From positions 638,865 to 702,864 of the forward strand of contig NZ_LT727812.1 of assembly GCF_900162665.1 (NCBI RefSeq): DNA of 64,000 nucleotides, given 5' to 3'. This DNA comes from Oceanobacillus sojae. Its GTDB lineage: Bacteria; Bacillota; Bacilli; Bacillales; Amphibacillaceae. Below, one piece after another: positions 46,248-54,957 of this stretch; within the stretch, counting starts at the first letter, position 1, and each line of letters begins with the position of its first letter. Under the pieces are notes generated by a model. It was not told where the DNA came from, did no database searches, and saw nothing but the letters and a program-made list of their open reading frames with translations. Made by a program: the position numbers and the translations under genes.

Positions 46248-46920
46248 TGTTCGCTCCCTTCAACATATAGCCTACATTACGCAACGTACGAAATTCTTTA
46301 TCCAAACCGGTTTGCCGCAAATGTTTTCGTAGATTACTCATATATACTTCCACCACAGTTAATGTCGTCTCTGAATCAAAGCCCCAAATCCGGTCAAAAA
46401 TTTGTTCTTTTGTAAGAATCATCCCTTGATTTTGGAGAAAATAGGTTAGTAAATCAAACTCTCTTCCTTGAATCGGTAAAACTTTTTCACCAAAACACAC
46501 TTCTTTTACTGCTAAATGACATTCGATATTTTTGTAGCTTAATGTATTTTCATCGAATAAACCCAACGAGCGTTTTAATATTGCCTTGATTCGCACGAGG
46601 AGTTCTTCCCGATGGAACGGTTTAGTCAAATAATCATCTGCTCCTTTTTCAAAGCCTTCGATTTTATCCTCCAGACCGTCCTTTGCGGTTAATATAAGTA
46701 CAGGGGTTTGTGCTTGTTTTCTTAATTCTGCCAGCACTTTATAGCCATTCATTTCAGGCAGCATCAAATCCAAAATTACTAAATCGTACACTCCCGATAC
46801 AGCTTCATAGAGCCCTTCTCTGCCATCATAAATTTGGGTTACCTCGCCTAATTCTAATACAATTTCCTTAATCGTATCAGACAACACCACATCGTCTTCT
46901 ATCAGCAGAAAATTAATCAT
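46240..46920 (-). CDS. OmpR-family response regulator
   Basis: A protein of 226 residues. The receiver has the acidic pair E8/D9/D10, phosphorylated Asp51 in LVILDLMLPEMNG, and Lys in DYLTKPF. The C-terminal winged helix has REFDLLTYFLQNQG and TVVEVYMSNLRKHLR. AAGGTG leads to ATG 46920; the frame runs on to 46947 without a better site. Direct repeats of TTAAG type upstream of its own gene and of the divergent operon are good candidate binding sites for this family. Confidence 0.92.
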   Translation of the reverse strand: MINFLLIEDDVVLSDTIKEIVLELGEVTQIYDGREGLYEAVSGVYDLVILDLMLPEMNGYKVLAELRKQAQTPVLILTAKDGLEDKIEGFEKGADDYLTKPFHREELLVRIKAILKRSLGLFDENTLSYKNIECHLAVKEVCFGEKVLPIQGREFDLLTYFLQNQGMILTKEQIFDRIWGFDSETTLTVVEVYMSNLRKHLRQTGLDKEFRTLRNVGYMLKGANNE

Positions 46921-46958
46921 TAACTTCACCTTCTTTAGCTGTATCATATCATTTTTAA

Positions 46959-46975
46959 CTTAAAGAAACCTTAAT
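46959..46975 (-). promoter_or_regulatory. Direct repeat facing the regulator gene
   Basis: On the minus strand ATTAAG-GTTTC-TTTAAG: two hexamers on an 11-base period, the usual layout for OmpR-family regulators. It lies about 40 bases upstream of the response regulator start. Confidence 0.5.
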
Positions 46976-47002
46976 ACAAGGGATAGAAAAAATTTTTATC
47001 TG

Positions 47003-47019
47003 TTTAAGCTAACTTTAAG
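47003..47019 (+). promoter_or_regulatory. Direct repeat facing the VTC operon
   Basis: TTTAAG-CTAAC-TTTAAG, an exact hexamer repeat on an 11-base period, about 50 bases upstream of the VTC gene. It is the mirror partner of the repeat on the other strand. Confidence 0.55.
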
Positions 47020-47067
47020 GTTCGTGAATTATTCTTTTATCACACCAGCAAACAAGGAGGAATTCAC

Positions 47068-47784
47068 ATGAGCTTGAAAAAAGTTTTTCAGCGAAAAGAA
47101 ACCAAATATTTATTGAATCAAACACAGTTCTCCAGCTTTTTTGAAGAATTGCAAGCACATATGTCTGTAGATCAATACGGATTGCATACCATCCGCTCCC
47201 TCTATTATGACACAGCGGATTATCGATTCATTCGACATTCTATGGATAAGCCCATATATAAGGAAAAATTCCGGATTCGCAGTTACGGTACACCCAGACC
47301 TGATAGTGTTATCTTTTTAGAAATTAAAAAGAAAATCAAAGGGATTGTCTATAAAAGACGATTACCAATCAGTTATGAAACATACCTTTTTTGGCAGCAT
47401 ACAGGAGCTTTACCAGAAAATATCGATCAATCTCAAATTGGACAAGAAATTGCCTGGCTGTTTTTCAAACATCCAGATTTGTCACCGAAAGTTTTAATTT
47501 CCTACGATCGTTTCTCTCTTTTTTCCGAAGTCGAAGAGGATTTCCGGGTAACTTTCGACCAAAACATTCGTTATCAGGATAGAAAATTAAATTTAGATGC
47601 AGCACGGGGTGCGTTCGTTGCTCCAGAGTTGGATGTTTTAATGGAAGTTAAAGCAATGGGAGCCTACCCTTTATGGTTTGTGGGATTATTAACAAAATAT
47701 CATATTCAAAAAGGAAATTTTTCAAAATACGCACAAACTTATCAACGTCATTTATTTAAGGAGGAACTATTCCATGTTATCTAG
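47068..47784 (+). CDS. VTC-domain (polyphosphate polymerase-like) protein
   Basis: A protein of 238 residues with the tunnel-fold VTC domain: FQRKETKYLLNQTQF, then TIRSLYYDTADYRFIRHS, KEKFRIRSYG, VFLEIKKKIKGIVYKRR and LDVLMEVKAMGAYPLW. The conserved Lys/Arg and Glu residues of the tunnel are present in ERKEtKY, KFRIRSYG, EIKKK and MEVK. VTC4 in yeast makes polyphosphate; bacterial VTC proteins with DUF4956 partners have no firmly established product. GGAGG precedes the ATG, and the gene overlaps the next by 11 bases. Confidence 0.88.
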   Translation: MSLKKVFQRKETKYLLNQTQFSSFFEELQAHMSVDQYGLHTIRSLYYDTADYRFIRHSMDKPIYKEKFRIRSYGTPRPDSVIFLEIKKKIKGIVYKRRLPISYETYLFWQHTGALPENIDQSQIGQEIAWLFFKHPDLSPKVLISYDRFSLFSEVEEDFRVTFDQNIRYQDRKLNLDAARGAFVAPELDVLMEVKAMGAYPLWFVGLLTKYHIQKGNFSKYAQTYQRHLFKEELFHVI

Positions 47785-48448
47785 TCTATTTACAGAAGGC
47801 GCAACATCCATTCCCTTGAGCGAGCTGCTAATCTGTATTCTTGCTTCTATTATTTTAGGCCTTTTAGTTGCCTTCACGCATATGTATCGTAATGTTTACA
47901 CAAAAAATTTCGTGATTACCTTAGCAGTACTCCCTGTCCTAGTCCAATCCGTCATCATGCTGGTAAACGGTAATATTGGAACAGGAATTGCCGTACTGGG
48001 AGCATTTAGTCTAATTCGTTTCCGTTCCGTTGCTGGGGGCGCCCGGGAAATTGCAAGTATCTTTTGGGCCATGGGTATTGGTCTGGCAACCGGAATGGGC
48101 TATGTTTCTTATATCGCTGTATTCTCCGTGATTGTCGCTGCCTTTTTATTACTTATCTATCACACTAAATTTGGTAATATCAAATCTGCAGAACGAGAGC
48201 TGAGAATCACTATTCCGGAAGATTTAGATTATCCAAATCTATTCGATAATATTTTTGACGAATTTGCTTATGACCACCATTTAGATTCTGTTCGTACTAC
48301 AACGATGGGCAGTTTATACGAAATACGTTACATTGTACATTTAAAAGATCAACAGCAGGAAAAAGCGTTCATTGATGCCATTCGTGTCCGCAATGGCAAT
48401 TTACCAATCATTTTAGGAAAAGTCGCTGCAAACCGCGACGAATTATAA
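47774..48448 (+). CDS. DUF4956 membrane protein
   Basis: A protein of 224 residues. Three to four helices (about 15-135) contain the conserved block GNIGTGIAVLGAFSLIRFRSVAGGAREIA, and a cytoplasmic C-terminal domain (ERELRITIPEDLDYPN) follows. DUF4956 proteins are regularly coupled with VTC-domain proteins. ATG follows AAGGAGG and lies inside the VTC gene end, so the two are translationally coupled. They may form a membrane complex that moves or feeds a polymer; this is inferred. Confidence 0.88.
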   Translation: MLSSLFTEGATSIPLSELLICILASIILGLLVAFTHMYRNVYTKNFVITLAVLPVLVQSVIMLVNGNIGTGIAVLGAFSLIRFRSVAGGAREIASIFWAMGIGLATGMGYVSYIAVFSVIVAAFLLLIYHTKFGNIKSAERELRITIPEDLDYPNLFDNIFDEFAYDHHLDSVRTTTMGSLYEIRYIVHLKDQQQEKAFIDAIRVRNGNLPIILGKVAANRDEL

Positions 48449-48466
48449 AAAAGGAAGTGGAAATTG

Positions 48467-50413
48467 ATGAAAAAAATAATTTGTGTTTCTCTTATAACTG
48501 CTCTAATATTAAGTGCCTGTTCTCAGAATACGACAGTTACAGGAGATAACAGTCTATCTCAAGCATCCGATGAAACTACTGTCTCAACCAGCCAGGAAGC
48601 AGCGGCTGGCGATACCTTTGGAAGCTACGAAGAGGAAGATGTAGACACCAGCTATGATGATTCTGCCCCCACGATCGAATTATCAGAGGATATGACAGCT
48701 TCAGAAGGTATCAACGTTAACGGGCAAACTGTAACCATTACGGAAGCAGGTACGTATGTTTTAAGCGGAGAGCTTGCTGACGGTCAGGTCATTGTAAATG
48801 TGAACAAGGAAGAAAAGGTTCATTTAGTACTGAAAGACGTAACCATTACCAATTCTCAAGGACCTGCCATTTTAATTGAACAGGCAGAAAAAGTTGTTAC
48901 AACTTTAGCAGATGGCACATCGAATATCTTAACAGATGGCACAGATTATCAGCTTGCTGATGACGAAACAGAATTCGATGCAGCCTTCTTTAGTAAAGAG
49001 GATCTGGTGATTAATGGGGAAGGCGAACTGATTGTCAACGGGAACTACAATAACGGGATTCGCAGTAAAGATGACTTAATTTTAATTTCTGGCAGTTATA
49101 CAGTTAATGTCAAAAACAATGCCTTAAAAGGAAAAGATTCTGTACAAATTTTAGATGGCATCTATACGCTGACTACAGAAGAAGGAGACGGGATCCAAGC
49201 GAATAACAGTGATGACGAAACAAAAGGATTTATTGCCATCGACGGCGGTAATTTCACAATCACTTCCGGACGGGATGGCATTCAGGCTGAAACGGTGGCC
49301 CGTCTGCAGGCAGCTGATATAACCATCCAAACAGGTGCAGAAACTATTTCCAGTGAAGAAAGCTACAAAGGTATCAAAGCCGGAACAGAGCTGTTGCTTC
49401 AAAGCGGCAATTACGACATTAATTCTGCAGATGACAGCTTGCATAGTGATAGGGATATTACGATTGAAAGCGGTGATCTTCTTTTAGCTTCTGAAGATGA
49501 TGGGATTCACGCCGATAACAATTTGACGATTAATGGCGGAGATCTTACGGTGACTGATTCTAATGAAGGCTTGGAAGCAGGTGTTATTACCATCAATGAT
49601 GGTGATATTCAAATTACTGCCAGCGATGATGGATTGAATGCCAGCGGTGATAGCGGGACAACAGAAGAATCAGAAACGTCGGTTAGTGATTCTTTTGGTG
49701 GCCCTGGTGGTGCTGCTGGACAGGCAGATGATAGCAAAATGATTATCATTAACGGCGGAACCTTGGCAGTCGATGCACAGGGTGACGGATTGGACAGCAA
49801 TGGAAACATAGAGATGTCAGGCGGAACCGTTACAGTAGATGGACCAACGGATAATGGAAATGGCGCGTTGGATTACGATGGCACTTTTGAGTTAAGTGGC
49901 GGTATATTGATTACTGCTGGAAGTAATGGTATGGCAATGAATGTTTCAGAGTCTTCTTCCCAAGCTTCTTTTGGGATTTACTTTACCGAAGCACAAGAAG
50001 CAGGAACAATTATCAGTCTGCAAGACAGCAGTGGAAATGTGATCGCAACCTATCAGCCAAGTAAAGCATTCCAGCATCTGGTTATTTCCTCCCCTGAATT
50101 AAAATTTGGTGAAACCTATACGCTTATTCAAGGAACGGAAGCCGATAATTCGGAGAAAAATGGCTACTATGAAGATGGAAGTATCGTTAACGGCATAGAA
50201 TTAGGTTCCTTGACGCTTTCAGATACAATCACCAATGTAACGGACACTGGTGAAGAAGCAACACAAAGAAGCATGATGGGCGGTGGACCTGGCATGACGC
50301 CAAATGATGGTGAAATGCCTGATGGCGACGAACTGCCAAATAGCGACAGCCTGCCAAATAACGGCGAAATGCAAGATAAGGATGCAACGTCAAATGATGG
50401 TTCTCCCCAATAG
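48467..50413 (+). CDS. Lipoprotein with carbohydrate-binding (DUF4353) beta-helix repeats
   Basis: About 648 residues. The lipoprotein signal ends LSAC (Cys18). Residues about 60-500 are parallel beta-helix coils with repeated short units: DDGIHADNNLTINGGDLTV, NEGLEAGVITINDGDIQI, DDGLNASGD. The C-terminal tail is acidic and Pro/Asn-rich (GEMPDGDELPNSDSLP). Proteins of this kind usually accompany VTC, DUF4956 and CotH genes; CotH is missing here. ATG 48467 follows GGAAGTGG, and a TTG three bases earlier is less likely. It would sit on the outer face of the membrane and bind a polymer; ligand unknown. Confidence 0.85.
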   Translation: MKKIICVSLITALILSACSQNTTVTGDNSLSQASDETTVSTSQEAAAGDTFGSYEEEDVDTSYDDSAPTIELSEDMTASEGINVNGQTVTITEAGTYVLSGELADGQVIVNVNKEEKVHLVLKDVTITNSQGPAILIEQAEKVVTTLADGTSNILTDGTDYQLADDETEFDAAFFSKEDLVINGEGELIVNGNYNNGIRSKDDLILISGSYTVNVKNNALKGKDSVQILDGIYTLTTEEGDGIQANNSDDETKGFIAIDGGNFTITSGRDGIQAETVARLQAADITIQTGAETISSEESYKGIKAGTELLLQSGNYDINSADDSLHSDRDITIESGDLLLASEDDGIHADNNLTINGGDLTVTDSNEGLEAGVITINDGDIQITASDDGLNASGDSGTTEESETSVSDSFGGPGGAAGQADDSKMIIINGGTLAVDAQGDGLDSNGNIEMSGGTVTVDGPTDNGNGALDYDGTFELSGGILITAGSNGMAMNVSESSSQASFGIYFTEAQEAGTIISLQDSSGNVIATYQPSKAFQHLVISSPELKFGETYTLIQGTEADNSEKNGYYEDGSIVNGIELGSLTLSDTITNVTDTGEEATQRSMMGGGPGMTPNDGEMPDGDELPNSDSLPNNGEMQDKDATSNDGSPQ

Positions 50414-50445
50414 TATATAATTCCAAGGCAAAGCCTGGTAAAACA

Positions 50446-50488
50446 GAAAAAGTGACTTCCACATTTAAATCAGGAAGTCACTTTTTCT
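50446..50488. terminator. Terminator of the VTC operon
   Basis: AAAAAGTGACTTCC pairs with GGAAGTCACTTTTT around a 12-base loop. Confidence 0.85.
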
Positions 50489-50653
50489 TGATTATTCTTA
50501 TATTCCAAGAATGTTTTCTGACTGTTTGATATTCTTTGTTGCCTTACTTTTTTTGTTTAGATTAAGAGGCGATGTGTAAACTTTTAAAACTGTATTAACA
50601 CGTTCCTCTTTTCACATTGAATAGACGGGACAATGTAGAACTTCTATAATTCA

Positions 50654-51322
50654 TTAGTTACTTTTAACCACCTTGGAAATACCCCATATCACTCCTCCTA
50701 AAAGAAGGGATAACCACCAAGTAAAACGGAAAGACGGACCGACTTCAGGCAGCCATACACTGATTAAAATAAAAGCTCCCATACCTACAGCTGCTACTGC
50801 CCCTACTTTCACAGAATCTTTCCATTCTGCATGATTCTTTTTAAAAACAGAACGATGGATGACATTCATAATATAACGTACTACTCCCATTGCCATGACA
50901 CCTAATAATATAGCTGTAATTAACAATTTAAAAATATTCACCTGGTCATTTACTTCTGTAAATAGCGGCAGCACCAGTAATACCACGCCTCGAATAATCA
51001 AAACATATGGTACGATTTGAAAAAGAAACACGGAGGCAAAAAAGGTAAACCATGACCTTTTTTCCTCTTCAGGAAGCTGCTCAATCAATTGGTCAGCATA
51101 TTCTTTAGGTTCCTCGCCAAATATATCGATTGCGGTCTTCCCTTCTTGCTGTCCTTCAAGTAAATGATTAAGCAATTCAAGAAGTAACTCTTCTGTATGC
51201 TGTTCGGATACTTGCCAATTCGTTCGAATATACAGCATAAGATCCGAATAATATTTTTCGTTATCCTCAGTTAATTGCTCCCGCTTTTGATTATTCTCCT
51301 CAATCATCTGTTTCGCGTTCAT
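50654..51322 (-). CDS. DUF1129-like membrane protein paired with PadR
   Basis: A protein of 222 residues. The N-terminal helical cytoplasmic part (1-90; LLLELLNHLLEGQQEGKTAIDIFGEEPKEYADQLIEQLP) resembles the DUF1129/DUF1700 group. Four membrane helices follow (about 93-215). It overlaps the PadR gene by 23 bases. PadR plus such a protein is a common pair in Firmicutes, with the membrane protein often the only co-regulated target. Role unknown. Confidence 0.78.
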   Translation of the reverse strand: MNAKQMIEENNQKREQLTEDNEKYYSDLMLYIRTNWQVSEQHTEELLLELLNHLLEGQQEGKTAIDIFGEEPKEYADQLIEQLPEEEKRSWFTFFASVFLFQIVPYVLIIRGVVLLVLPLFTEVNDQVNIFKLLITAILLGVMAMGVVRYIMNVIHRSVFKKNHAEWKDSVKVGAVAAVGMGAFILISVWLPEVGPSFRFTWWLSLLLGGVIWGISKVVKSN

Positions 51323-51650
51323 TTATTTTCCCCCTTTGCAATAATTCGTTGACTGGATCTACTAAAATCCTCCATTCCTCCTGAATCATTTCAAGCGCTT
51401 CTTCACCTTGCGCGGTAATATCATAATATTTACGATTCGGACCAGAATCGGAAGGTCTCATCTCTCCTTCAATCATGCCATTCTTTTGCAGGCGTAATAA
51501 AACAGGATAAATTGTCCCCTCACTTACATCGTTTAATCCGACCTGCTGTAACTTCCTTGAAAGCTCATAGCCATATACTGATTCCTCTGCTATCACAGCT
51601 AAAATACAGCCATCTAAAATCCCTTTTAACAGCTGACTCCGTATCGACAT
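51300..51650 (-). CDS. PadR-family transcriptional regulator
   Basis: A protein of 116 residues. The winged helix contains LKGILDGCILAVIAEESVYGYELSRKLQ and SEGTIYPVLLRLQKNGMIEGEMRPSDSGPNRKYYDIT, the PadR hallmark, followed by a short C-terminal helix, as in the small PadR-s2 group. ATG 51650 follows GGAGTTGATGTG; the frame is open to 51683 without a site. It probably represses its own two-gene operon; inverted repeats lie upstream. Confidence 0.9.
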   Translation of the reverse strand: MSIRSQLLKGILDGCILAVIAEESVYGYELSRKLQQVGLNDVSEGTIYPVLLRLQKNGMIEGEMRPSDSGPNRKYYDITAQGEEALEMIQEEWRILVDPVNELLQRGKINERETDD

Positions 51651-51697
51651 CACATCAACTCCAGACACTATATTGTTTAACAAGATAGCTATTTGTA

Positions 51698-51728
51698 AAA
51701 AAAGCTAATGATCTGTATATCCATTAGC
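51698..51728 (-). terminator. Terminator-like hairpin in the leader of padR
   Basis: On the minus strand GCTAATG (51728-51722) pairs with CATTAGC (51710-51704), followed by seven T. It may end the citR transcript or act as a leader terminator for padR. Confidence 0.6.
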
Positions 51729-51746
51729 ATAATAAATTATTTTGTC

Positions 51747-51769
51747 ACTACTTTGTAAAATCAAGTAGT
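51747..51769. promoter_or_regulatory. Inverted repeat upstream of padR
   Basis: ACTACTT (51747-51753) and AAGTAGT (51763-51769) around nine bases. It is followed on the minus strand by the padR leader and is a possible PadR operator. Confidence 0.4.
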
Positions 51770-51863
51770 TACCTTTATTTTATATATTATCGTTTTTATT
51801 GTCAAGTCTTTATAGAAAGCATTTTTTCTAATAATTATCTTCTAAGGTTTAGAAAATGCCAGA

Positions 51864-52745
51864 CTAGTATGTGAAATATTCTTTGAGAAAAGATCGGAAT
51901 AACCTGTTTTCTTCTGTGTCCTCACGAGTAATGATATAAGTAGATGCCCTTGGAAGCTTTAATTCCGGTGTTCTTACTTCCAGCAGACGCCCTTCCATCA
52001 GTTCCCGATTCAGAGATATTTCTGGGAGAAAAGAAAAACCCAGCCCCTCTTCAATAAATCTTTTTGTAATATGAACCTGTGTAACGACCATGGTACGCAC
52101 CTTAGGATACTTTGCATGGATGGCACTCAATAGATCCTCCCAGTACTCCGGGTGATTATAAGTGAATAATGTCTGATTTTCGAATAGGTCGCGGATATCA
52201 ATCGGCGGACTGCTTTCCAGATCACCGCCATCATGCGGACATACACAGACTACCTTATCTTCCTTTATTTTTTCCACATATAATGTTTTTTGTAAAGGCT
52301 TCATCTGCAGCAGTCCCAGATCAGCTTCTCCTCTTTCAATCATTTCACTAATTTCTTTGGAATCTTTTACTTGCACGATAACTTCAACATCTACATGCCG
52401 CTCCATAAATTGTCTAACAATATACGGGAGAATCGTGGCTGCCAGTAATGGAGAAACTGCAATGTTCAGTTTTCTTTTATACCCCTGTTCCCAGGCCAGC
52501 AAATCATGCGTACTCCGGTCATAAGAGGATAATATCGATCGGGCATGGGGCAAGAATCGGCGGCCGGCTTCTGTAAGAACGATACTGCGTCCAGATTTCC
52601 TAAAAAATTGTGTACCTATATCTCTTTCAAGCTGCTTAATATGTGCTGTTACGGTGGGTTGAGCCATGTACAGTTTTTCTGCTGTTTTTCTGAAATTTTC
52701 ATTTTCTGCAGCTATGATAAAAGTCCGTAACCAATTAATATTCAT
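51864..52745 (-). CDS. citR: LysR-type regulator, CitR-like
   Basis: A protein of 293 residues. The N-terminal LysR helix-turn-helix is WLRTFIIAAENENFRKTAEKLYMAQPTVTAHIKQLERDIG, followed by a periplasmic-binding-like effector domain (about 90-290). Size and divergent placement next to a CitA-like citrate synthase match B. subtilis CitR, which represses citA. The assignment rests on this context, since the sequence alone would only give LysR family. A nine-base-arm palindrome lies just upstream of the start. Confidence 0.8.
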   Translation of the reverse strand: MNINWLRTFIIAAENENFRKTAEKLYMAQPTVTAHIKQLERDIGTQFFRKSGRSIVLTEAGRRFLPHARSILSSYDRSTHDLLAWEQGYKRKLNIAVSPLLAATILPYIVRQFMERHVDVEVIVQVKDSKEISEMIERGEADLGLLQMKPLQKTLYVEKIKEDKVVCVCPHDGGDLESSPPIDIRDLFENQTLFTYNHPEYWEDLLSAIHAKYPKVRTMVVTQVHITKRFIEEGLGFSFLPEISLNRELMEGRLLEVRTPELKLPRASTYIITREDTEENRLFRSFLKEYFTY

Positions 52746-52756
52746 ATTATCACCTC

Positions 52757-52781
52757 AATTGATTATGTTTTTTAATCAATT
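52757..52781. promoter_or_regulatory. Palindromic operator in the citR-citA intergenic region
   Basis: AATTGATTA (52757-52765) and TAATCAATT (52773-52781) are perfect arms around a seven-base spacer. The T-N11-A-like dyad fits a LysR-type site next to the citR start. Confidence 0.6.
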
Positions 52782-52856
52782 ATTAACTAAATAACTAATA
52801 TTCATTATTATATATTTCATTTATAATATAAACAACAATAAAATTGGAGGGTTTTT

Positions 52857-53945
52857 ATGAGTTTCCGACCTGGTCTTGAAGGCGTTATCGCCGTGCAAAC
52901 CAATTTAAGTTCTATAGATGGTGAGAATGGACGTTTGATTTTTCGCGGCTATCGTGCGGATGAATTAGCTCGCAAGCATGCATTTGAAGAAGTTGTCCAT
53001 TTACTTTGGTATGGCTATTTACCCGGCAAAAATGAATTAGAAAAGTTGAAAAAGCAGCTTCATGAAGCAAGGAAATTACCCGCAGATATTGTTCGCATTA
53101 TCGATGAATTACCGGAAGATATGGAAATGATGGCTGTTTTAAGAACATGTATATCTGCATTAAAAGCAAAACCGGAATGGCCGCCAACATTAGAAGAGGC
53201 AGTCCATATAACTGCTGTGATACCAACGATACTTGCTTATCGTTACAGATCTTTACATCATTTAGAATTTGTTCCGCCGAATAATCAATTAGATCATGTT
53301 GCCAATTATTTATATATGCTTACTGGCAAAAAACCAAAAGATGCACATGTAAGGGTGATGAATGCTTATTTTGTCCTTACAGCAGAGCATGGCATGAATG
53401 CTGCCACCTTCACATCAAGAGTGATTGCATCTACTGAATCTGATTTGTTCTCTGCAGTTACCGGAGCTATCGGTGCCATGAAGGGACCGTTGCATGGAGG
53501 TGCGCCAACTGGTGTCATATCCATGCTAAACGAAATAGAAACAGTGGAAGATACTGAAGATTGGTTAAGGAAAAAACTGAATAACAAGGAAAAACTGATG
53601 GGATTCGGTCACCGTGTTTATAAAACCAATGACCCCCGGGCTGAAGCATTGAGAGATGTAACGGAAAGTTTATCGGCCGATGACGATTGGTTTTTACTTG
53701 CCAGACATGTGGAGGATACAGCTATCCGTCTGTTGGAAGAGTACAAACCTGGGCGAAGACTTTATACAAATGTTGAGTTTTATGCAGCTGCTGTATTCAA
53801 GGCTGTAGATCTGCCTAAGATGCTGTATACTCCTACATTCACTGCCAGCAGAGCTGCCGGCTGGTGTGCTCATGTTCTTGAACAGGCTGAAAATAATCGG
53901 ATTTTCCGGCCACTTTCTGAGTATATTGGGCCGGGGAGTATTTAA
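52857..53945 (+). CDS. citA: Citrate synthase CitA (secondary)
   Basis: A protein of 362 residues with all citrate synthase landmarks: GLEGVIAVQTNLSSIDGENGRLIFRGY at the start, EHGMNAATFTSR (catalytic His), GPLHGGAPTG, GFGHRVYKTNDPRAE (oxaloacetate-binding His/Arg), and YTNVEFYAAAV with catalytic Asp replaced in position by the usual NVEFY segment of this subgroup. The C-terminus GWCAHVLEQAENNRIFRP is as in Bacillus CitA. It makes citrate from acetyl-CoA and oxaloacetate in the cytoplasm. GGAGGG precedes the ATG. Divergent from citR, as in B. subtilis. Confidence 0.9.
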   Translation: MSFRPGLEGVIAVQTNLSSIDGENGRLIFRGYRADELARKHAFEEVVHLLWYGYLPGKNELEKLKKQLHEARKLPADIVRIIDELPEDMEMMAVLRTCISALKAKPEWPPTLEEAVHITAVIPTILAYRYRSLHHLEFVPPNNQLDHVANYLYMLTGKKPKDAHVRVMNAYFVLTAEHGMNAATFTSRVIASTESDLFSAVTGAIGAMKGPLHGGAPTGVISMLNEIETVEDTEDWLRKKLNNKEKLMGFGHRVYKTNDPRAEALRDVTESLSADDDWFLLARHVEDTAIRLLEEYKPGRRLYTNVEFYAAAVFKAVDLPKMLYTPTFTASRAAGWCAHVLEQAENNRIFRPLSEYIGPGSI

Positions 53946-54304
53946 TTAAAATAACACTAGGTCATTGGCGGATCTTTGATACTATTAACTTCCGTTGAAG
54001 TAACATTATGGTTGAATGACATTTCCTATGCCTTGACAGCTCTATTATTATTCCTTCCTGAAAAAGAGAATATTAACAAAGAAGCGATTCCTTCTTTAAC
54101 TGTTTCACAGATTATAGGTGATTTTACAATTGTTCAAAGGTTCATGAAAGAAGAAGATTATTGAATAATTGTTTTGCTATAAAAATAAAACCGGTTTGAA
54201 TACTGTTAAGCTAACGAATGCTTTCCAAAAAGAAGGAGAAGTATTCTTTCTTGTTGAAATTATTATATTAAGGAATTATTTTATTACATAACAGAGGTGT
54301 AAAT
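53946..54304. other. Intergenic region, 359 bases
   Basis: This contains a 62-codon frame from a TTG at 53976 to 54164 with no good binding site. Its text (ALTALLLFLPEKENINKEAI, then DFTIVQRFMKEEDY) looks protein-like and may be a gene remnant. No other feature is seen. Confidence 0.4.
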
Positions 54305-54826
54305 ATGATCATACGAAGAGCTCAATTAGATGATGCAGCAGGCATTGCAAAAGTTCACGTTGACAGCTGGAGAACGACTTATAAAGGCATTATTCCAGAT
54401 GACTTTTTAAATAATTTAACTTATGAAGACCGGACAGAATTATGGAAACGTAATATTGTGAATGAAGAAAATTATATTGTAGTTGCTATGAATGAAATAA
54501 ACCAAATAATAGGTTTTGGAACTGCAGGGAAAAAGCAAGATAATAATGAAGATAATACAGGAGATCTAACGTCTATTTACCTGCTTGAAGACTATCAAGG
54601 AGAAGGAATAGGTAAAAAGCTGCTTCAAGAACTATTTAAGCATTTTCAACAATTGAATTATGAAAAGGTATTTGTTGAAGTCCTTGAAGAAAACAAAACA
54701 CGTTACTTTTATGAATATTATGGTGCAAAATTAGTTCAAACACTTCAAATTAAAATTGGCGAAAAAATATTAAACGAATTAATTTATGAATGGAATAATA
54801 TTGATGAGGTTATTGAAAAATTATAA
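54305..54826 (+). CDS. GNAT-family N-acetyltransferase
   Basis: A protein of 173 residues: RRAQLDDAAGIAKVHVDSWRTTYKGIIPDDFL at the start is the common GNAT form for this subgroup. LTSIYLLEDYQGEGIGKKLLQELF is the acetyl-CoA loop, and RYFYEYYGAKLV the C-terminal motif. AGAGGTG precedes the ATG. It has a terminator downstream and stands alone. Acceptor unknown. Confidence 0.88.
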   Translation: MIIRRAQLDDAAGIAKVHVDSWRTTYKGIIPDDFLNNLTYEDRTELWKRNIVNEENYIVVAMNEINQIIGFGTAGKKQDNNEDNTGDLTSIYLLEDYQGEGIGKKLLQELFKHFQQLNYEKVFVEVLEENKTRYFYEYYGAKLVQTLQIKIGEKILNELIYEWNNIDEVIEKL

Positions 54827-54916
54827 CTCTTTGATTATCTTGTAAAATCGGCTGATATTCCGGTTATTTCCTGTTCAATTTAAGAATGCTTATGTGTAAG
54901 GTTTCATATTATGTAA

Positions 54917-54952
54917 GAGCGCGTTACAGCTGTTATTAGCCGTAACGCGCTC
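54917..54952. terminator. Bidirectional terminator
   Basis: GAGCGCGTTAC (54917-54927) pairs with GTAACGCGCTC (54942-54952) between two convergent genes. Confidence 0.85.
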
Positions 54953-54957
54953 TTTGA

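Noticed and set aside
48500-50413. Repeats in the carbohydrate-binding lipoprotein gene as a CRISPR or tandem array
   Set aside because: The periodicity is protein-level (beta-helix coils) and the DNA repeats are not identical.
53976-54164. 62-codon frame after citA as a gene
   Set aside because: Start TTG lacks a proper ribosome site and no family is recognised; kept only as a possible remnant in the gap note.
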